Notes: generated by a model not told the origin, from the sequence alone. 59,364 bases of DNA from an uncultured Limosilactobacillus sp. (GCA_944327195.1 CALVGV010000007.1:1-59364); one strand, 5' to 3'; counted from the first letter of the stretch, positions 32,215 through 42,166 are shown. A program made the numbers and translations.

Positions 32215-32802
32215 TTGGCACAGTTATTTTTCAAGTACGGGGCAATGAATTCGGGCAAGTCGATCGACATCCTGAAGGTCGCCCACAACTACGAGGAACA
32301 GGGCAAGCCGGTCCAACTCTTCACGAGCGGCGTCGACACCCGGGCCGGCCGGGGGATCATCGCCAGCCGGATCGGCCTCAAGCGCCAGGTAACCCCGGTG
32401 ATGGAAGACACCGATATCTTCGCCGAAGTCCAGGCCGTCGACCACCCACTCTACTGCGTCTTGATTGATGAGGCCCAGTTTCTCACCAAGGCCCACGTCC
32501 TCCAGCTCACCAAAATCGTCGACGAGCTGGGGATCCCGGTGATGGCCTTTGGCTTGAAAAATGACTTCAAGAATGAGCTCTTCGAGGGGTCGAAGTACCT
32601 GCTCATTTACGCCGATAAAATCGAAGAGATGAAGACAATCTGCTGGTTCTGCAAGCACAAGGCGATCATGAACCTCCGCGTTCACGACGGCAAGCCGGTC
32701 TACCAGGGCGAGCAGGTCCAGATCGGGGGTAACGAGTCCTACTACCCGGTTTGTCGTCATCACTACTTTCACCCCGCGCCCTTAGAGAGAGGTAAGAACT
32801 AA
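32215..32802 (+). CDS. tdk: Thymidine kinase
   Basis: Type II thymidine kinase for deoxythymidine salvage, 195 aa. P-loop [17 protein letters not shown] (catalytic Glu / Mg site), the lasso-loop region, and a zinc ribbon (CWFC ... CRHH). TTG 32215 is preferred because it gives the usual [15 protein letters not shown] start with AAAGGGTGA 7 nt upstream; the GTG at 32206 is inside the SD. Its stop overlaps the prfA start (TAATG). Pyrimidine salvage also includes upp and the uracil permease a few kb downstream. Confidence 0.94.
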   Translation: MAQLFFKYGAMNSGKSIDILKVAHNYEEQGKPVQLFTSGVDTRAGRGIIASRIGLKRQVTPVMEDTDIFAEVQAVDHPLYCVLIDEAQFLTKAHVLQLTKIVDELGIPVMAFGLKNDFKNELFEGSKYLLIYADKIEEMKTICWFCKHKAIMNLRVHDGKPVYQGEQVQIGGNESYYPVCRHHYFHPAPLERGKN

Positions 32803-33890
32803 TGCAAATGGACGAAATTTTTGACAAGTTGCAAGCGGTCGCCGACCGTTACGACGAGCTCAACGAGCTGATTTCCGACCCGGAAGTGATCGCCGACTCG
32901 CAACGCTTCATGAAGCTCTCCAAGGAAGAGGGGAGCCTGCGCGAAACGGTGGAAAAGTACCACGAGTACCAGGAGGTCACCCAAACGATCAAGGACGACG
33001 AGGAACTACTCCGCGATTCCTCCGACCCGGAGCTGACCGAGCTGACCAAGGAGGAACTCTCCGAAAGCAAGCAGCGCCAGGCCGAGCTGGAAAAGGAACT
33101 GGAAGTTCTCCTGATTCCAAAGGACCCCAACGACGACAAGAACATCATCATGGAAATCCGCGGGGCGGCCGGCGGGGACGAGGCCTCGCTCTTTGCGGCC
33201 GACCTCTACAGCATGTACCTGCGCTACGCCGAAAAGCAGGGCTGGAAGGTTGAAATCATCGACCAGACCGAAACCGAGGTTGGCGGCTTCAAGGAAATCG
33301 CGATGATGATCACCGGCGACAACGTCTACTCCAAGCTCAAGTTTGAAAACGGCGCCCACCGGGTTCAGCGGGTGCCGGTAACCGAATCGGCCGGCCGGGT
33401 GCACACCTCCACCGCCACGGTCGGGGTAATGCCGGAGGCCGAGGACGTGGAAATCGAGCTCGACCCCAAGGACATCCGGGTCGACGTTTATCGCTCCTCC
33501 GGGGCCGGGGGCCAACACATCAACAAGACCTCCTCGGCCGTGCGGATGACCCACCTGCCAACCGGGATCGTGGTTGCGATGCAAGACGAGCGTTCGCAAC
33601 AGCAAAACCGGGCCAAGGCGATGCGGATCCTGAAGGCGCGGGTTTACGACTACTACCAACAAAAGGAACAGTCGGCCTACGACGCTAAGCGCAAGGACGC
33701 CATCGGGACCGGGGACCGCTCGGAGCGGATCCGGACCTACAACTTCCCGCAAAACCGGGTGACCGACCACCGGATCGGCCTGACCCTGAACAAGCTGGAC
33801 AAGGTAATGGCCGGCGACCTCGACGAAATCATCGAGGCCCTGATCATCGCCGACCAGGCCAAGAAGTTGGAGCAGCTCCGCGATGAATAG
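32802..33890 (+). CDS. prfA: Peptide chain release factor 1
   Basis: Decodes UAA/UAG and triggers peptide release; 362 aa. A helical N-terminal domain is followed by the RF1 tripeptide PVT in [15 protein letters not shown] and the catalytic GGQ in [17 protein letters not shown]. Translation is coupled to tdk upstream (1-bp overlap) and to prmC downstream (8-bp overlap). PrmC methylates the GGQ glutamine, so factor and modifier are made together. Confidence 0.97.
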   Translation: MQMDEIFDKLQAVADRYDELNELISDPEVIADSQRFMKLSKEEGSLRETVEKYHEYQEVTQTIKDDEELLRDSSDPELTELTKEELSESKQRQAELEKELEVLLIPKDPNDDKNIIMEIRGAAGGDEASLFAADLYSMYLRYAEKQGWKVEIIDQTETEVGGFKEIAMMITGDNVYSKLKFENGAHRVQRVPVTESAGRVHTSTATVGVMPEAEDVEIELDPKDIRVDVYRSSGAGGQHINKTSSAVRMTHLPTGIVVAMQDERSQQQNRAKAMRILKARVYDYYQQKEQSAYDAKRKDAIGTGDRSERIRTYNFPQNRVTDHRIGLTLNKLDKVMAGDLDEIIEALIIADQAKKLEQLRDE

Positions 33891-34743
33891 CAATTGGACC
33901 TACTTTGAAGCCCAGCGGTGGGCTTCTTCTTTTTTGCGGGAAGCGGGGATGGACCCCGCCACCCCCCAGTTCATCCTCGAAATGATTCACGACTGGAAGC
34001 TGACTGACCTGGTTCTGCACAACCGCGACCAGATGCCGGCCGACGAGGTCCTGCGCTTTCGCCGGGCGGTCGAGCGGATCGCCAAGGCCGAGCCGCCCCA
34101 GTACGTGGTCGGCAAGGCGCCCTTTTACGGCCGCGTCTTCGTCGTCAACAAGGACGTCCTGATTCCGGAGAGCGAGACCGAGGAGCTGGTTGAGTGGGTG
34201 CTCGATTCGGTGCCGGCCGACCAGCCCTTGAAGGTGCTCGACCTCGGTACCGGGAGCGGGGTGATTGGGATCACCCTCGCCCTCGAGCGGCCCAACTGGC
34301 AGGTTACCCTAAGCGATATTTCGACCGGGGCCCTGCGGGTGGCGCTGGCCAACCAACGCCTCCACGGCACCAACCTTCCCCAGGTCGAAAGCGACCTCTT
34401 CGCCAACCTGCGCGGTCAGCAGTTCGACCTGATCGTCACCAACCCGCCCTACATCGGCCTCAACGAGCTGCCGGAGATGGACCAGGCGGTGATCAACTAC
34501 GAGCCGCCGTTGGCCCTCTTCGCCGCGGAAAACGGCCTCGGCTTCTACCGCCGCCTCTTTGGCGAACTGGAGGAGTACCTGACCCCGACCGGCCAGCTCT
34601 TTGGCGAAACCGGCTGGCGCCAGGAAGAGGCGATCAAGGACCTCTTTAAGGAGGTCGGGGTGGCCGGCAAGCTGACCACCAAGCACGACATCGCCGACCG
34701 GATGCGGATGATCCGCGTTCAGCGCGACCGGCCGGGCGAGTGA
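33883..34743 (+). CDS. prmC: Release factor glutamine methyltransferase PrmC
   Basis: SAM-dependent N5-methyltransferase acting on the GGQ glutamine of release factors, 286 aa. A helical N-terminal domain (with [35 protein letters not shown]) precedes a Rossmann domain with [17 protein letters not shown] and the catalytic NPPYIGLNE (NPPY). Starts inside the prfA 3' end; SD is GGAGCAG. The order prfA-prmC is conserved in many bacteria. Confidence 0.96.
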   Translation: MNSNWTYFEAQRWASSFLREAGMDPATPQFILEMIHDWKLTDLVLHNRDQMPADEVLRFRRAVERIAKAEPPQYVVGKAPFYGRVFVVNKDVLIPESETEELVEWVLDSVPADQPLKVLDLGTGSGVIGITLALERPNWQVTLSDISTGALRVALANQRLHGTNLPQVESDLFANLRGQQFDLIVTNPPYIGLNELPEMDQAVINYEPPLALFAAENGLGFYRRLFGELEEYLTPTGQLFGETGWRQEEAIKDLFKEVGVAGKLTTKHDIADRMRMIRVQRDRPGE

Positions 34744-34789
34744 TCACCGTTCCCGGTTACCAATCTTTATAATAGGAAGGAAGATACGC

Positions 34790-35812
34790 GTGGAAACCAA
34801 GATTTATTCAATTGAGGACTTGCAAGAGGCCGCTCAAGCCATCAAAGCCGGCAAGCTGGTGGCCTTTCCGACTGAAACCGTCTACGGTCTCGGTGCCGAC
34901 GCCACCAACGAACAGGCCGTCAAGCAGGTTTACCTGGCCAAGGGGCGGCCGAGTGACAACCCGCTGATCGTGCACGTGGCCTCGCTGGCAATGGTCGAGC
35001 AGTACGCCGCCGAAATCCCGGCCAAGGCGCGGGCGCTGATGAAGGAGTTCTGGCCGGGCTCGCTGACGATCATCCTGAAGATCAAGCCCAACACCCTTTC
35101 CAAGGCGGTGACCGGCGGGCTGGACACGGTTGCCTTCCGCTTCCCGGCCAACCAGGCCACCCTCGATCTGATCAAGCAGGCCGGGGTGCCGCTGGTCGGG
35201 CCGTCGGCCAACACCTCCGGCAAGCCAAGCCCGACCACGGCCAACCACGTCTTCCACGACCTCAACGGCAAGATTGCCGGGATCCTCGACGACGGCCCGA
35301 CCAGGGTGGGGGTCGAATCGACCGTCCTTGACCTGTCGACCGCTCAGCCGGTGATCCTGCGGCCGGGGGCGGTCACCAAGGCTGCCATTGAGCGGGTGAT
35401 CGGCTCGATTGAGCTCAACCACCACAAGGTCAAGCAAGACGAAATTCCCAAGGCCCCGGGGATGAAGTACAAGCACTACGCCCCGAACGCCCAGGTCTAC
35501 ATCGTTGATCCGGGGAGCGACTGGGACCGGGTGGCCACCTGGATCAAGGCCCAGCCGGGAACGGTCGGCGTGATGGCCACCGCGGCGGTCTTTGCCACCA
35601 CTGACTTCCCGCTCAACGCCGAGCACTTCTCTCTGGGGACCGACGTCGTGTCCGCTGCGCACCTGCTCTTCGACGGCCTGCGCGCCTTCGACCAGCAGCC
35701 GGAAATCAAGCAGATCGTCGTCCAGGGCTTTGCCAACGACGGCCTGGGGGCGGCCTACATGAACCGGCTCAACAAGTCGGCCGGCGGCACCCACTGGGGG
35801 CAGGCAGACTAA
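34790..35812 (+). CDS. tsaC: L-threonylcarbamoyladenylate synthase (Sua5/TsaC)
   Basis: Makes threonylcarbamoyl-AMP for t6A37 of ANN-decoding tRNAs; 340 aa, the long Sua5 form. The YrdC domain (1-205) has LVAFPTETVYGLGADATN, the KGRPSDNPLIVHV substrate motif, FWPGSLTIIL and SANTSGKPSPTTA. A linker containing PKAPGMKYKHYAP (typical of Sua5) leads to a C-terminal Rossmann-like Sua5 domain. GTG start behind GGAAGGAAG, 46 bp after prmC; probably the last gene of the tdk-prfA-prmC operon. Confidence 0.95.
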   Translation: METKIYSIEDLQEAAQAIKAGKLVAFPTETVYGLGADATNEQAVKQVYLAKGRPSDNPLIVHVASLAMVEQYAAEIPAKARALMKEFWPGSLTIILKIKPNTLSKAVTGGLDTVAFRFPANQATLDLIKQAGVPLVGPSANTSGKPSPTTANHVFHDLNGKIAGILDDGPTRVGVESTVLDLSTAQPVILRPGAVTKAAIERVIGSIELNHHKVKQDEIPKAPGMKYKHYAPNAQVYIVDPGSDWDRVATWIKAQPGTVGVMATAAVFATTDFPLNAEHFSLGTDVVSAAHLLFDGLRAFDQQPEIKQIVVQGFANDGLGAAYMNRLNKSAGGTHWGQAD

Positions 35813-35857
35813 GCCGGCAGAAAATTTCATTTTGGGCCACCAAGGGGCCGGGTTCTT

Positions 35858-35866
35858 TGGTACAAT
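35858..35866 (+). promoter_or_regulatory. Extended -10 promoter of upp
   Basis: TGGTACAAT (TG-n-TACAAT, -10 at 35861-35866), 30 bp before the upp start; no clear -35. Confidence 0.6.
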
Positions 35867-35896
35867 GGTTGAGAAACCAAAAGGGAGTGGAATAAC

Positions 35897-36532
35897 ATGG
35901 GCAAGTTTGAAGTTTTGGATCACCCACTGATCCAGCACAAGTTGACGATGATTCGTGACAAGAGGGTGGGGACCAAGGTCTTCCGCGAAACGGTCAGGGA
36001 ACTATCGACCCTGATGGCCTACGAGGTCGCCCGGTCGATGCCGCTGAAGGACGTTGAGGTGGAAACGCCTATCACCAAGACCACCAAGAAGGAACTGGCC
36101 GGCAAGAAGGTGGCCATCGTGCCGATTCTGCGGGCCGGCCTCGGGATGGTCGACGGGATGACCGAACTGATCCCGGCGGCCAAGATCGGCTTCATCGGGA
36201 TGTACCGCGACGAGGAAACCCTCAAGCCGCACGAATACTTCGTTAAGTTGCCAAACGATATTTCCGAGCGGCAACTCTTCATCGTCGACCCGATGCTCGC
36301 CACCGGGGGGTCGGCAATCATGGCGATTGAGGCCTTGAAGAAGCGCGGGTGCCAAGAAAAGAACATGAAGTTCGCTTGCCTAGTGGCGGCGCCGGAAGGG
36401 GTCCAAGCCGTTCGTGAGGCCTTCCCGGACGTTGACCTCTACACGGCGGCCCTGGACGACCACCTCAACGAGGACGGCTACATCGTGCCGGGGCTCGGGG
36501 ACGCGGGAGACCGCCTCTTCGGGACGAAGTAA
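35897..36532 (+). CDS. upp: Uracil phosphoribosyltransferase
   Basis: Converts uracil plus PRPP to UMP; 211 aa. N-terminal [38 protein letters not shown]-binding [14 protein letters not shown] and C-terminal [28 protein letters not shown]. Monocistronic, ended by a strong terminator. It links functionally to the uracil permease gene 2.4 kb downstream and tdk upstream. Confidence 0.98.
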   Translation: MGKFEVLDHPLIQHKLTMIRDKRVGTKVFRETVRELSTLMAYEVARSMPLKDVEVETPITKTTKKELAGKKVAIVPILRAGLGMVDGMTELIPAAKIGFIGMYRDEETLKPHEYFVKLPNDISERQLFIVDPMLATGGSAIMAIEALKKRGCQEKNMKFACLVAAPEGVQAVREAFPDVDLYTAALDDHLNEDGYIVPGLGDAGDRLFGTK

Positions 36533-36555
36533 AAATTACGAATTAACTGCCAAAC

Positions 36556-36597
36556 GGGGCGGGGAAGAAATGAGTTTCTTCCCCGCCTCTTTTTGAC
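36556..36597 (+). terminator. upp terminator
   Basis: GGCGGGGAAGAAA, loop TGAG, TTTCTTCCCCGCC, T5. Same loop-proximal stem as the terminators at 7,416 and 20,987. Confidence 0.93.
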
Positions 36598-36617
36598 TTC
36601 TCCTAATGTTACTCTGC

Positions 36618-36737
36618 AATTGCGGGAAAAAAGGTCGCTCCTAGCAGCTGCGCAAGAACGAACTCCGGCCCGGTCCCCGTGCCAAAGCCCGTTCTCACTT
36701 AGCTGTACGGAGCGCTTTAAACCTTTTTTTCCAGCTT
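36618..36737 (-). repeat. Structured dispersed element, copy 2 (inverted relative to copy 1)
   Basis: The reverse complement of this segment matches 20,847-20,964 over about 120 bp. It has the same outer stem (here GGAAAAAAAGG/CCTTTTTTCC), the identical GCGCTCC-CAGCT-AGAACG arms and a changed apex (CACGGGGACCGG). Base differences are concentrated in loops or preserve pairing. No ORF spans it, and it is in the upp-yibE gap. The remaining bases of this 348-bp gap (36,738-36,880) show no promoter I can defend. Confidence 0.85.
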
Positions 36738-36880
36738 CGTTTTCTGCTAGTGAAGAATTACTTATAAAAGGGTAAAGAAGGGCCGCCCCTGGGGGAGAAG
36801 GGTGTAAAATTTGATACTGATTTTGTGAATTGGTTCGGCGAGTACCTTACTGGTCGGACCAAGCAGAGAGGGGACAGAAA

Positions 36881-37987
36881 ATGAATTGGCAACTTGCCGG
36901 TTGGCGCAAGCGCCTGCTCGGCCTCTTTTTGGTGGTCGGGGTGGCGCTTTGGTTTTTCATGGGCCACAACCAGCGCCTCTACCAAAAGCCAATCGCCCGC
37001 GTCGAGGCGGCGCAAACGGTCAAGACGACCCGGGTCAAGGACCAGTTTGAAAACGTTGACTACCAGATCACCCAACGGCTCAAGCTGCGGTTGCTCAACG
37101 GAACCTACCGGGGGAAGCGCCTGACCGTTACCAACACCTACACCAAGTCCCAGGGGCTCGACCAGGCCTACAAGAAGGGAAACCAAGTCTTCCTGACCCA
37201 ACTGGTTAAAAAGCACGGCCGGCTGACGGCCGAGGTCAGCGGCTACAAGCGCGACCGCCCGCTAGTGATGCTGGCCTGGCTGGTGATGATGCTTTTGATC
37301 CTGACCCTCGGCACGGCCGGCAGCCTGGCCCTGGCCTCGGTGCTCTTGAACGTCCTCCTCTTCGTGATTGCGATCGAGGTGGACCTCAAGTTCCAGGACT
37401 GGAACGCCTTTTGGATCTTCGCCATCCTGGCCCTCTGCTTTGCCGCCGCCAGCCTGGTGATCGTCCTCGGGCCAACCAAGAAGATGTTGGCCACCCTGGC
37501 GGCCACGATTTTGGCAACGGCGGTGGCGGTGGGGCTCAGCGCCCTGGTGATCACCTGGACCGGGGCCCGCGGGGTCTACTACGAGTCAATGCAGTACGTC
37601 ACCCAGGTGCCGCGGCCGCTCTTCTTGGCCGAGACCCTGCTCGGCTCGCTCGGGGCGGTGATGGACGAGGCCTCCGACATCGTGGCGACCCTCTTTGAGC
37701 TCAAGACGCTCGACCCGGACGTCTCCTTCGGCCAACTCTTCTGGTCGGGCCGCAACGTCGGCAAGTCAATCATGGGGCCGCTGGTCAACGTCTTGTTCAT
37801 GATCTTCTTGGCCGATACCTTCACCTCGGCTTTGATGTACCTCAAAAACGGCAATTCGTTGGCCTACACCTTCAACATGAACATGAGCCTCGGGACGGTC
37901 CAGAGCCTGATCTCGGGGATCGGGATCGTGCTGGCGGTGCCGCTGGTCAGCCTCTTTGCCGCCATCTTGCTCGGAAGGAGGGGGTAG
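36881..37987 (+). CDS. YibE/F-family membrane protein (first of pair)
   Basis: A 368-aa protein: N-terminal TM (KRLLGLFLVVGVALWFFM), an extracytoplasmic domain of about 95 residues (VEAAQTVKTTRVKDQFEN ... YKRDRP), then about seven TM helices carrying the YibE/F signature (LLGSLGAVMDEASDIVATLFEL; GRNVGKSIMGPLVNVLFMIFLADT). Conserved acidic/Asn residues in TM helices suggest a transporter, but no substrate is established. Start 36881 follows GAGAGGGGAC; a 17-codon upstream extension lacks an SD. Coupled to the second YibE/F gene by a 1-bp gap. Confidence 0.88.
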   Translation: MNWQLAGWRKRLLGLFLVVGVALWFFMGHNQRLYQKPIARVEAAQTVKTTRVKDQFENVDYQITQRLKLRLLNGTYRGKRLTVTNTYTKSQGLDQAYKKGNQVFLTQLVKKHGRLTAEVSGYKRDRPLVMLAWLVMMLLILTLGTAGSLALASVLLNVLLFVIAIEVDLKFQDWNAFWIFAILALCFAAASLVIVLGPTKKMLATLAATILATAVAVGLSALVITWTGARGVYYESMQYVTQVPRPLFLAETLLGSLGAVMDEASDIVATLFELKTLDPDVSFGQLFWSGRNVGKSIMGPLVNVLFMIFLADTFTSALMYLKNGNSLAYTFNMNMSLGTVQSLISGIGIVLAVPLVSLFAAILLGRRG

Positions 37988-37988
37988 C

Positions 37989-38759
37989 ATGTCAACAATT
38001 AACGCCCTCGGGCTGATTCTCCTGGTCCTGATGGTCCTGGTGGGGGGCAAGCAGGGCTGGGCGGCCTTCTTGAGCCTGCTCTTCAACTTCGGCTTCCTCT
38101 ACTTTGGCCTGATTCTGATTGCCCTCCAGGTGCCGGCGGTCTGGGTGAGCGCCGGCCTCGGGGTGGTCATCCTGGCGATCACGATTTTCATGGGAGAAGA
38201 CGACCTGAAAACCACCATCCCGGCCTTTTTGGCCTCCTGCATCGTGGCGGCGGCCATGCTCGGCTTGATCATCTTAATCGAGCACCTCGTCCTGGTTCAG
38301 GGCTTTAGCCTCGAAGACAGCGACGACCTCGAGGGGATGTCGATTCAGATCGGGATTTCCTACCTGAGCGTGACGATCGCGGCGGCCTTCCTGTCGACCC
38401 TCGGGGCGATTGCCGAGGCGGCGATGGCGGTCGCCGCCGGGCTGACCGAGATCCTGGCCACCCACCCGAACCTGCCCAACCGGCGCCTCTTTGGCAACGG
38501 GATGATGATCGGCAAGCAAATCATCGGCACCACCCTCAACACCCTCTTCTTCGGCTTCGCCGGCAGTCTGCTGGCGCTCTTCATCTGGTTTTTGGGCCTC
38601 CACTACTCGCTGGGGACGATCTTGAACAACAAGATCTTCGGTCACGAGATGGTGATCGTCCTGGTCTCCTTTGCCGCGGTGATCATCACCGTCCCGGTCA
38701 CCGCCGCGATGGTGATCTACCGGCGCAACCATTCGCCGGAAAGCGGTTCAAATGTTTGA
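37989..38759 (+). CDS. YibE/F-family membrane protein (second of pair)
   Basis: A 256-aa polytopic membrane protein with about seven TM segments. It repeats the YibE/F core of its neighbour (STLGAIAEAAMAVAAGLTEILATHP; GNGMMIGKQIIGTTLNTLFFGFAGS) without the extracytoplasmic domain. It starts 1 bp after the first gene, with the SD (AAGGAGGGGG) inside that gene, so the two are probably subunits of one complex. Its stop codon lies inside the -35 hexamer of the uracil permease promoter. Confidence 0.87.
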   Translation: MSTINALGLILLVLMVLVGGKQGWAAFLSLLFNFGFLYFGLILIALQVPAVWVSAGLGVVILAITIFMGEDDLKTTIPAFLASCIVAAAMLGLIILIEHLVLVQGFSLEDSDDLEGMSIQIGISYLSVTIAAAFLSTLGAIAEAAMAVAAGLTEILATHPNLPNRRLFGNGMMIGKQIIGTTLNTLFFGFAGSLLALFIWFLGLHYSLGTILNNKIFGHEMVIVLVSFAAVIITVPVTAAMVIYRRNHSPESGSNV

Positions 38760-38784
38760 CAGGGCTCGGCCGATTCAGTAGAAT
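38756..38784 (+). promoter_or_regulatory. Promoter of the uracil permease gene
   Basis: -35 TTGACA (38756-38761, consensus), 17 bp, -10 TAGAAT (38779-38784). Confidence 0.85.
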
Positions 38785-38799
38785 AAGCACAATCAAGCA

Positions 38800-38906
38800 A
38801 AAAGGTCCTTTAATGCGGGTCCCGTGAGGCCCCAAAGGTGCGTAGAATGCGGTGGGGGATGCCACCAAAACGCCTCTGGGGAATTGGACCCCGGGGGCGT
38901 TTTTGG
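38800..38906 (+). promoter_or_regulatory. PyrR-type transcription attenuator in the uracil permease leader
   Basis: The leader holds GGTCCCGTGAGGCC (38818-38831), which fits the PyrR-binding anti-antiterminator consensus ARUCCNGNGAGGYU. It is flanked by CCTTTAAT and CAAAGG, which pair to close the binding hairpin. A terminator follows: AAAACGCC-C-GGGG, loop, CCCC-G-GGCGTTTTT (38867-38905). When UMP/UTP is high, PyrR would stabilise this hairpin, let the terminator form and shut off the permease. Mechanism known from B. subtilis pyr genes; applied here by motif. Confidence 0.88.
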
Positions 38907-38922
38907 TGAAAGGAGTTTGCGC

Positions 38923-40188
38923 ATGCAAGACAAGCGTGACGTCGTGCTGGATGTCGACGAGCGGCCGGCCCCCCTGCAATGGTTTGGCCTCTCTTTGCAG
39001 CACATGTTTTCAATGTTTGGGTCGACGGTCCTGGTGCCGATCCTGGTGGGGCTCAACCCGGGGATCGCTCTCTTTAGTTCCGGGGTCGGGACCCTGATGT
39101 ACCTCTTGATCACCCGCCACAAGATCCCGGCCTACATGGGGTCGAGTTTTTCCTTCATCGTGCCGATGATGGCGCTGATGAAGACCACCGGCTACCCGGG
39201 GATCGCCCAGGGGACGGTGGCCGTCGGCTGCGTCTACCTGATCGTATCCCTGATCGTGTCAGCGGTCGGGTCGGACTGGATCGACAAGGTCCTGCCGCCA
39301 ATCGTGGTCGGCCCGATCGTGATGGTAATTGGTTTATCCCTGGCGGCGACCGCGGCCAAGGACGCGACGATCAACGGCAGCACTTATGATTTGAAATACT
39401 TCGTCGTCGCCCTCTTGACCCTCCTGATCACGATCACCTTCAACATGTACTTCAAGGGCTTTTTAGGGCTGATCCCGATCCTCTTGGGGATCGTCGGCGG
39501 CTACCTGATTGCCTGCCTCTTTGGGATCGTTGACTTTTCCGGGGTTGCCAGTGCCCACTGGTTCAGCCTGCCGGACTTCCAGGTGCCCTTCGTGACCTAC
39601 CACCCGAAGTTTTACTGGGGGGCGATTTTGAGCATGGCGCCGATCGCCTTCGTTACCATGACCGAGCACCTCGGTCACATCATGGTCTTAGACGAACTGA
39701 CCGGCCGCAACTACTTCAAGGATCCGGGCCTCAACCACACCCTCGCCGGGGACGGGACGGCCTCGATCATTGCCGGCTTCGTCGGGGGCCCGCCGGTGAC
39801 CTCCTACGGGGAAAACATCGGCGTGCTGGCGATCACCCGGGTCCACTCGGTCTTCGTCCTCGCCGGGGCGGCCGCCTTCGCCATCTTCTTCAGCTTCGTC
39901 GGCAAGCTCTCGGCTTTGATCGAATCGATCCCGTCGCCGGTGATCGGGGGGATTTCCTTCCTCTTGTTCGGGGTGATTGCCTCCTCCGGCTTGCGGGTGT
40001 TGATCGAGCGCCACGTTGACTTCAACCAGAAGCGCAACCTGATGATCGCCTCGGTGATCCTGGTGATCGGGATCGGCAACGCCTACCTCAAGCTCGGCCA
40101 GTACGAGTTCTCCGGCCTGGCGGTGGCCGCCGTCCTCGGAATCGTCCTCAACCTGATCCTTCCCGAAGAGGCGCGGAGCGAGGAGTAG
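38923..40188 (+). CDS. pyrP: Uracil permease (NCS2 / UraA family)
   Basis: Proton-coupled uracil importer of 421 aa with 14 TM helices in the UraA fold. APLQWFGLSLQHMFSMFGSTVLVPILVGLNPG is the family N-terminus. TEHLGHIMVLDELTGRNYF carries the substrate Glu and His. Also FVGGPPVTSYGENIGVLAITRVHSV and IPSPVIGGISFLLFG. Uracil rather than xanthine specificity is supported by the PyrR attenuator in its leader. Start 38923 (MQDKRD) follows AAAGGAG; a longer ORF start at 38824 lies in the attenuator. Confidence 0.95.
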   Translation: MQDKRDVVLDVDERPAPLQWFGLSLQHMFSMFGSTVLVPILVGLNPGIALFSSGVGTLMYLLITRHKIPAYMGSSFSFIVPMMALMKTTGYPGIAQGTVAVGCVYLIVSLIVSAVGSDWIDKVLPPIVVGPIVMVIGLSLAATAAKDATINGSTYDLKYFVVALLTLLITITFNMYFKGFLGLIPILLGIVGGYLIACLFGIVDFSGVASAHWFSLPDFQVPFVTYHPKFYWGAILSMAPIAFVTMTEHLGHIMVLDELTGRNYFKDPGLNHTLAGDGTASIIAGFVGGPPVTSYGENIGVLAITRVHSVFVLAGAAAFAIFFSFVGKLSALIESIPSPVIGGISFLLFGVIASSGLRVLIERHVDFNQKRNLMIASVILVIGIGNAYLKLGQYEFSGLAVAAVLGIVLNLILPEEARSEE

Positions 40189-40252
40189 TCCCTTTCCGGG
40201 GCATCCGTCGCAGGAAGGAACGGCTGGATTAGATTTAGTTATAATTGCCCAA

Positions 40253-40345
40253 TTGCCGCTGGCGGGAGACCAGCGCTGCGGCAGGGCGGTTCGACAAGCG
40301 GGGAGAGATATCGTCTTTTGCGATATTCCTCCCCGCTTGTTTTTG
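40253..40345 (+). ncRNA. Hairpin-terminator unit between pyrP and atpB (3'-UTR or small RNA candidate)
   Basis: CGCTGG-CGGGAGA-CCAGCG (40257-40275) is followed by a strong terminator: ACAAGCGGGGAG ... CTCCCCGCTTGT with T5 (40294-40345), with an inner ATATCG/CGATAT stem. The unit begins 65 bp after the pyrP stop, just after a TATAAT (40240-40245) that has no good -35. Either it is the pyrP 3'-UTR or a short independent RNA of about 95 nt. The following 200 bp up to the atp promoter show nothing I can name. Confidence 0.4.
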
Positions 40346-40553
40346 ATTTTGGGGGCACTTGGGCGGCCGCGGGTGGCCAATCGAAGCGGGGGCGCTGGGG
40401 GTGATGAGTCCCACGGTGAGAATCTCATGAGAGTTTGCCCCGGTCGGCGGCCCCTTAAATAAGAAAATGCGATTAACGGCCGTCAAATTGGTGAACCGCT
40501 TCCTTCCTTAAATCCCGGGCGTTGGTAGCGGTTTGCCGGTAAAATAAGCGGTT

Positions 40554-40582
40554 TTGAATTTTTCCTTAAACAATGCTATATT
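40554..40582 (+). promoter_or_regulatory. Promoter of the atp operon
   Basis: -35 TTGAAT (40554-40559), 17 bp, -10 TATATT (40577-40582). The leader of about 85 nt includes CTTAG-GTGT-CTAAG followed by T6, a weak attenuator-like hairpin. No atpI gene precedes atpB. Confidence 0.8.
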
Positions 40583-40671
40583 ATTTTCTGTAACTTAGGT
40601 GTCTAAGCTTTTTTAGTGATTAAGGCAATAAATTACAATTCAATGTTATGAGAAAAAGAGGTGAGATGTAA

Positions 40672-41382
40672 ATGGGCGGTGATGCGTTTACTTTTGAGCT
40701 GTTCGGCTTGACCTTCAACTGGGCCAACATTCTCTCTGGAACCTTGGTCTTCGTGTTGACCTTCTTCATCCTGTTTGCCCTTTCGCGCAAGCTAACCCTG
40801 AAGCCAACCGGGGGCCAGAACGTGATTGAGTGGATCATCGACTTTACGAACGGGGTTGTCCGCTCGCAAATGCCGGCCGACCAGGTGGGCAACTACAGCT
40901 TCTTCATCTTCGTGCTGTTTGTCTTCCTGTTCATTGCCAACCAACTGGGGTTGATTCTCCAATTCGGCTGGAATGGTCACGAATTGATCAAGAGTCCAAC
41001 GGCTGATCCGGTGGTAACTTTAACCTTCTCGCTGTGTGTCATTACCCTGACCCACTTCGCGGGGATTTCCCAAAAGGGTCTCAAAGGCTACTTCAAGGAG
41101 TACCTCTCCCCGAGTGCGTTAATGCTTCCCATTAACCTCGTCGAGGAATTTAGTAATTTCTTAACGCTGGGGCTCCGGATCTTTGGTAATATTTTTGCTG
41201 GTGAAATGCTGTTGAAGCTATTAGCCGAAATGGCCTTTTCCCATGGGATTCCAACGATGATCGTTAGCCTGCCACTGGAAATGATTTGGCAAGCCTTCTC
41301 GGTCTTCATTGGCTCGATCCAAGCATATGTCTTTGTAACATTAACGACGGTTTATATTTCTCGGAAGGTAACTGAGGAATAA
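40672..41382 (+). CDS. atpB: F1Fo ATP synthase subunit a
   Basis: Fo proton channel subunit, 236 aa, five to six TM helices. The essential Arg lies in [28 protein letters not shown] before ATG 40672. First gene of atpBEFHAGDC. In lactic acid bacteria the enzyme runs mainly as an ATP-driven proton pump for pH homeostasis. Confidence 0.98.
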   Translation: MGGDAFTFELFGLTFNWANILSGTLVFVLTFFILFALSRKLTLKPTGGQNVIEWIIDFTNGVVRSQMPADQVGNYSFFIFVLFVFLFIANQLGLILQFGWNGHELIKSPTADPVVTLTFSLCVITLTHFAGISQKGLKGYFKEYLSPSALMLPINLVEEFSNFLTLGLRIFGNIFAGEMLLKLLAEMAFSHGIPTMIVSLPLEMIWQAFSVFIGSIQAYVFVTLTTVYISRKVTEE

Positions 41383-41622
<240 letters not shown>

Positions 41623-41656
41623 GAATTTACTCGTGAATGGAAAGGAGGTGCAATAG

Positions 41657-42155
41657 ATGTTGGTAATTGCTGAGTCCAACAGCTTGTACCTTGGCGACAT
41701 GCTCTTTTACTTGGTTTCATTCATCATCATGGCCCTCTTGGTATGGCACTTCGTTTGGAAGCCAGTAACCCAGATGATGGAAAAGCGGGCCAAGACGGTC
41801 GCTAGCGACCTCGACAACGCCAAGCAGGCGCGCGAGGAAGCAACTGCCCTGGCTGCCAAGCGGCAAGAAGAACTGAAGGGTTCTCAAGCCGAAGCTGCCA
41901 AGATCGTTGACCAAGCCAAGAAGTCGGCCCAAACCCAAGGGGACCAGATTGTGGCAACGGCCCAAGCCGATGCGCAAAACCTCAAGGCCCAGGCCGAAAA
42001 GGACGCCAAGCAAGCCCGCGAAGATGCCCTTCGTGGTGCCAAGGACGAAGTTGCAAACCTGTCTATTGAGATTGCTTCCAAGCTCATCCAAAAGGAATTA
42101 AACGCGGATGATCAAAAAGCCTTAATTGATTCGTACATTGAAGGGTTGGTAAAAC

Positions 42156-42166
<11 letters not shown>
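41657..42166 (+). CDS. atpF: F1Fo ATP synthase subunit b
   Basis: Peripheral stalk subunit, 169 aa. One N-terminal TM helix (about 14-35, [20 protein letters not shown]) precedes a long charged amphipathic coiled coil rich in Ala/Lys/Gln/Glu and a C-terminal delta-binding part. SD AAAGGAGGTG. Overlaps atpH by 11 bp. Confidence 0.97.
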
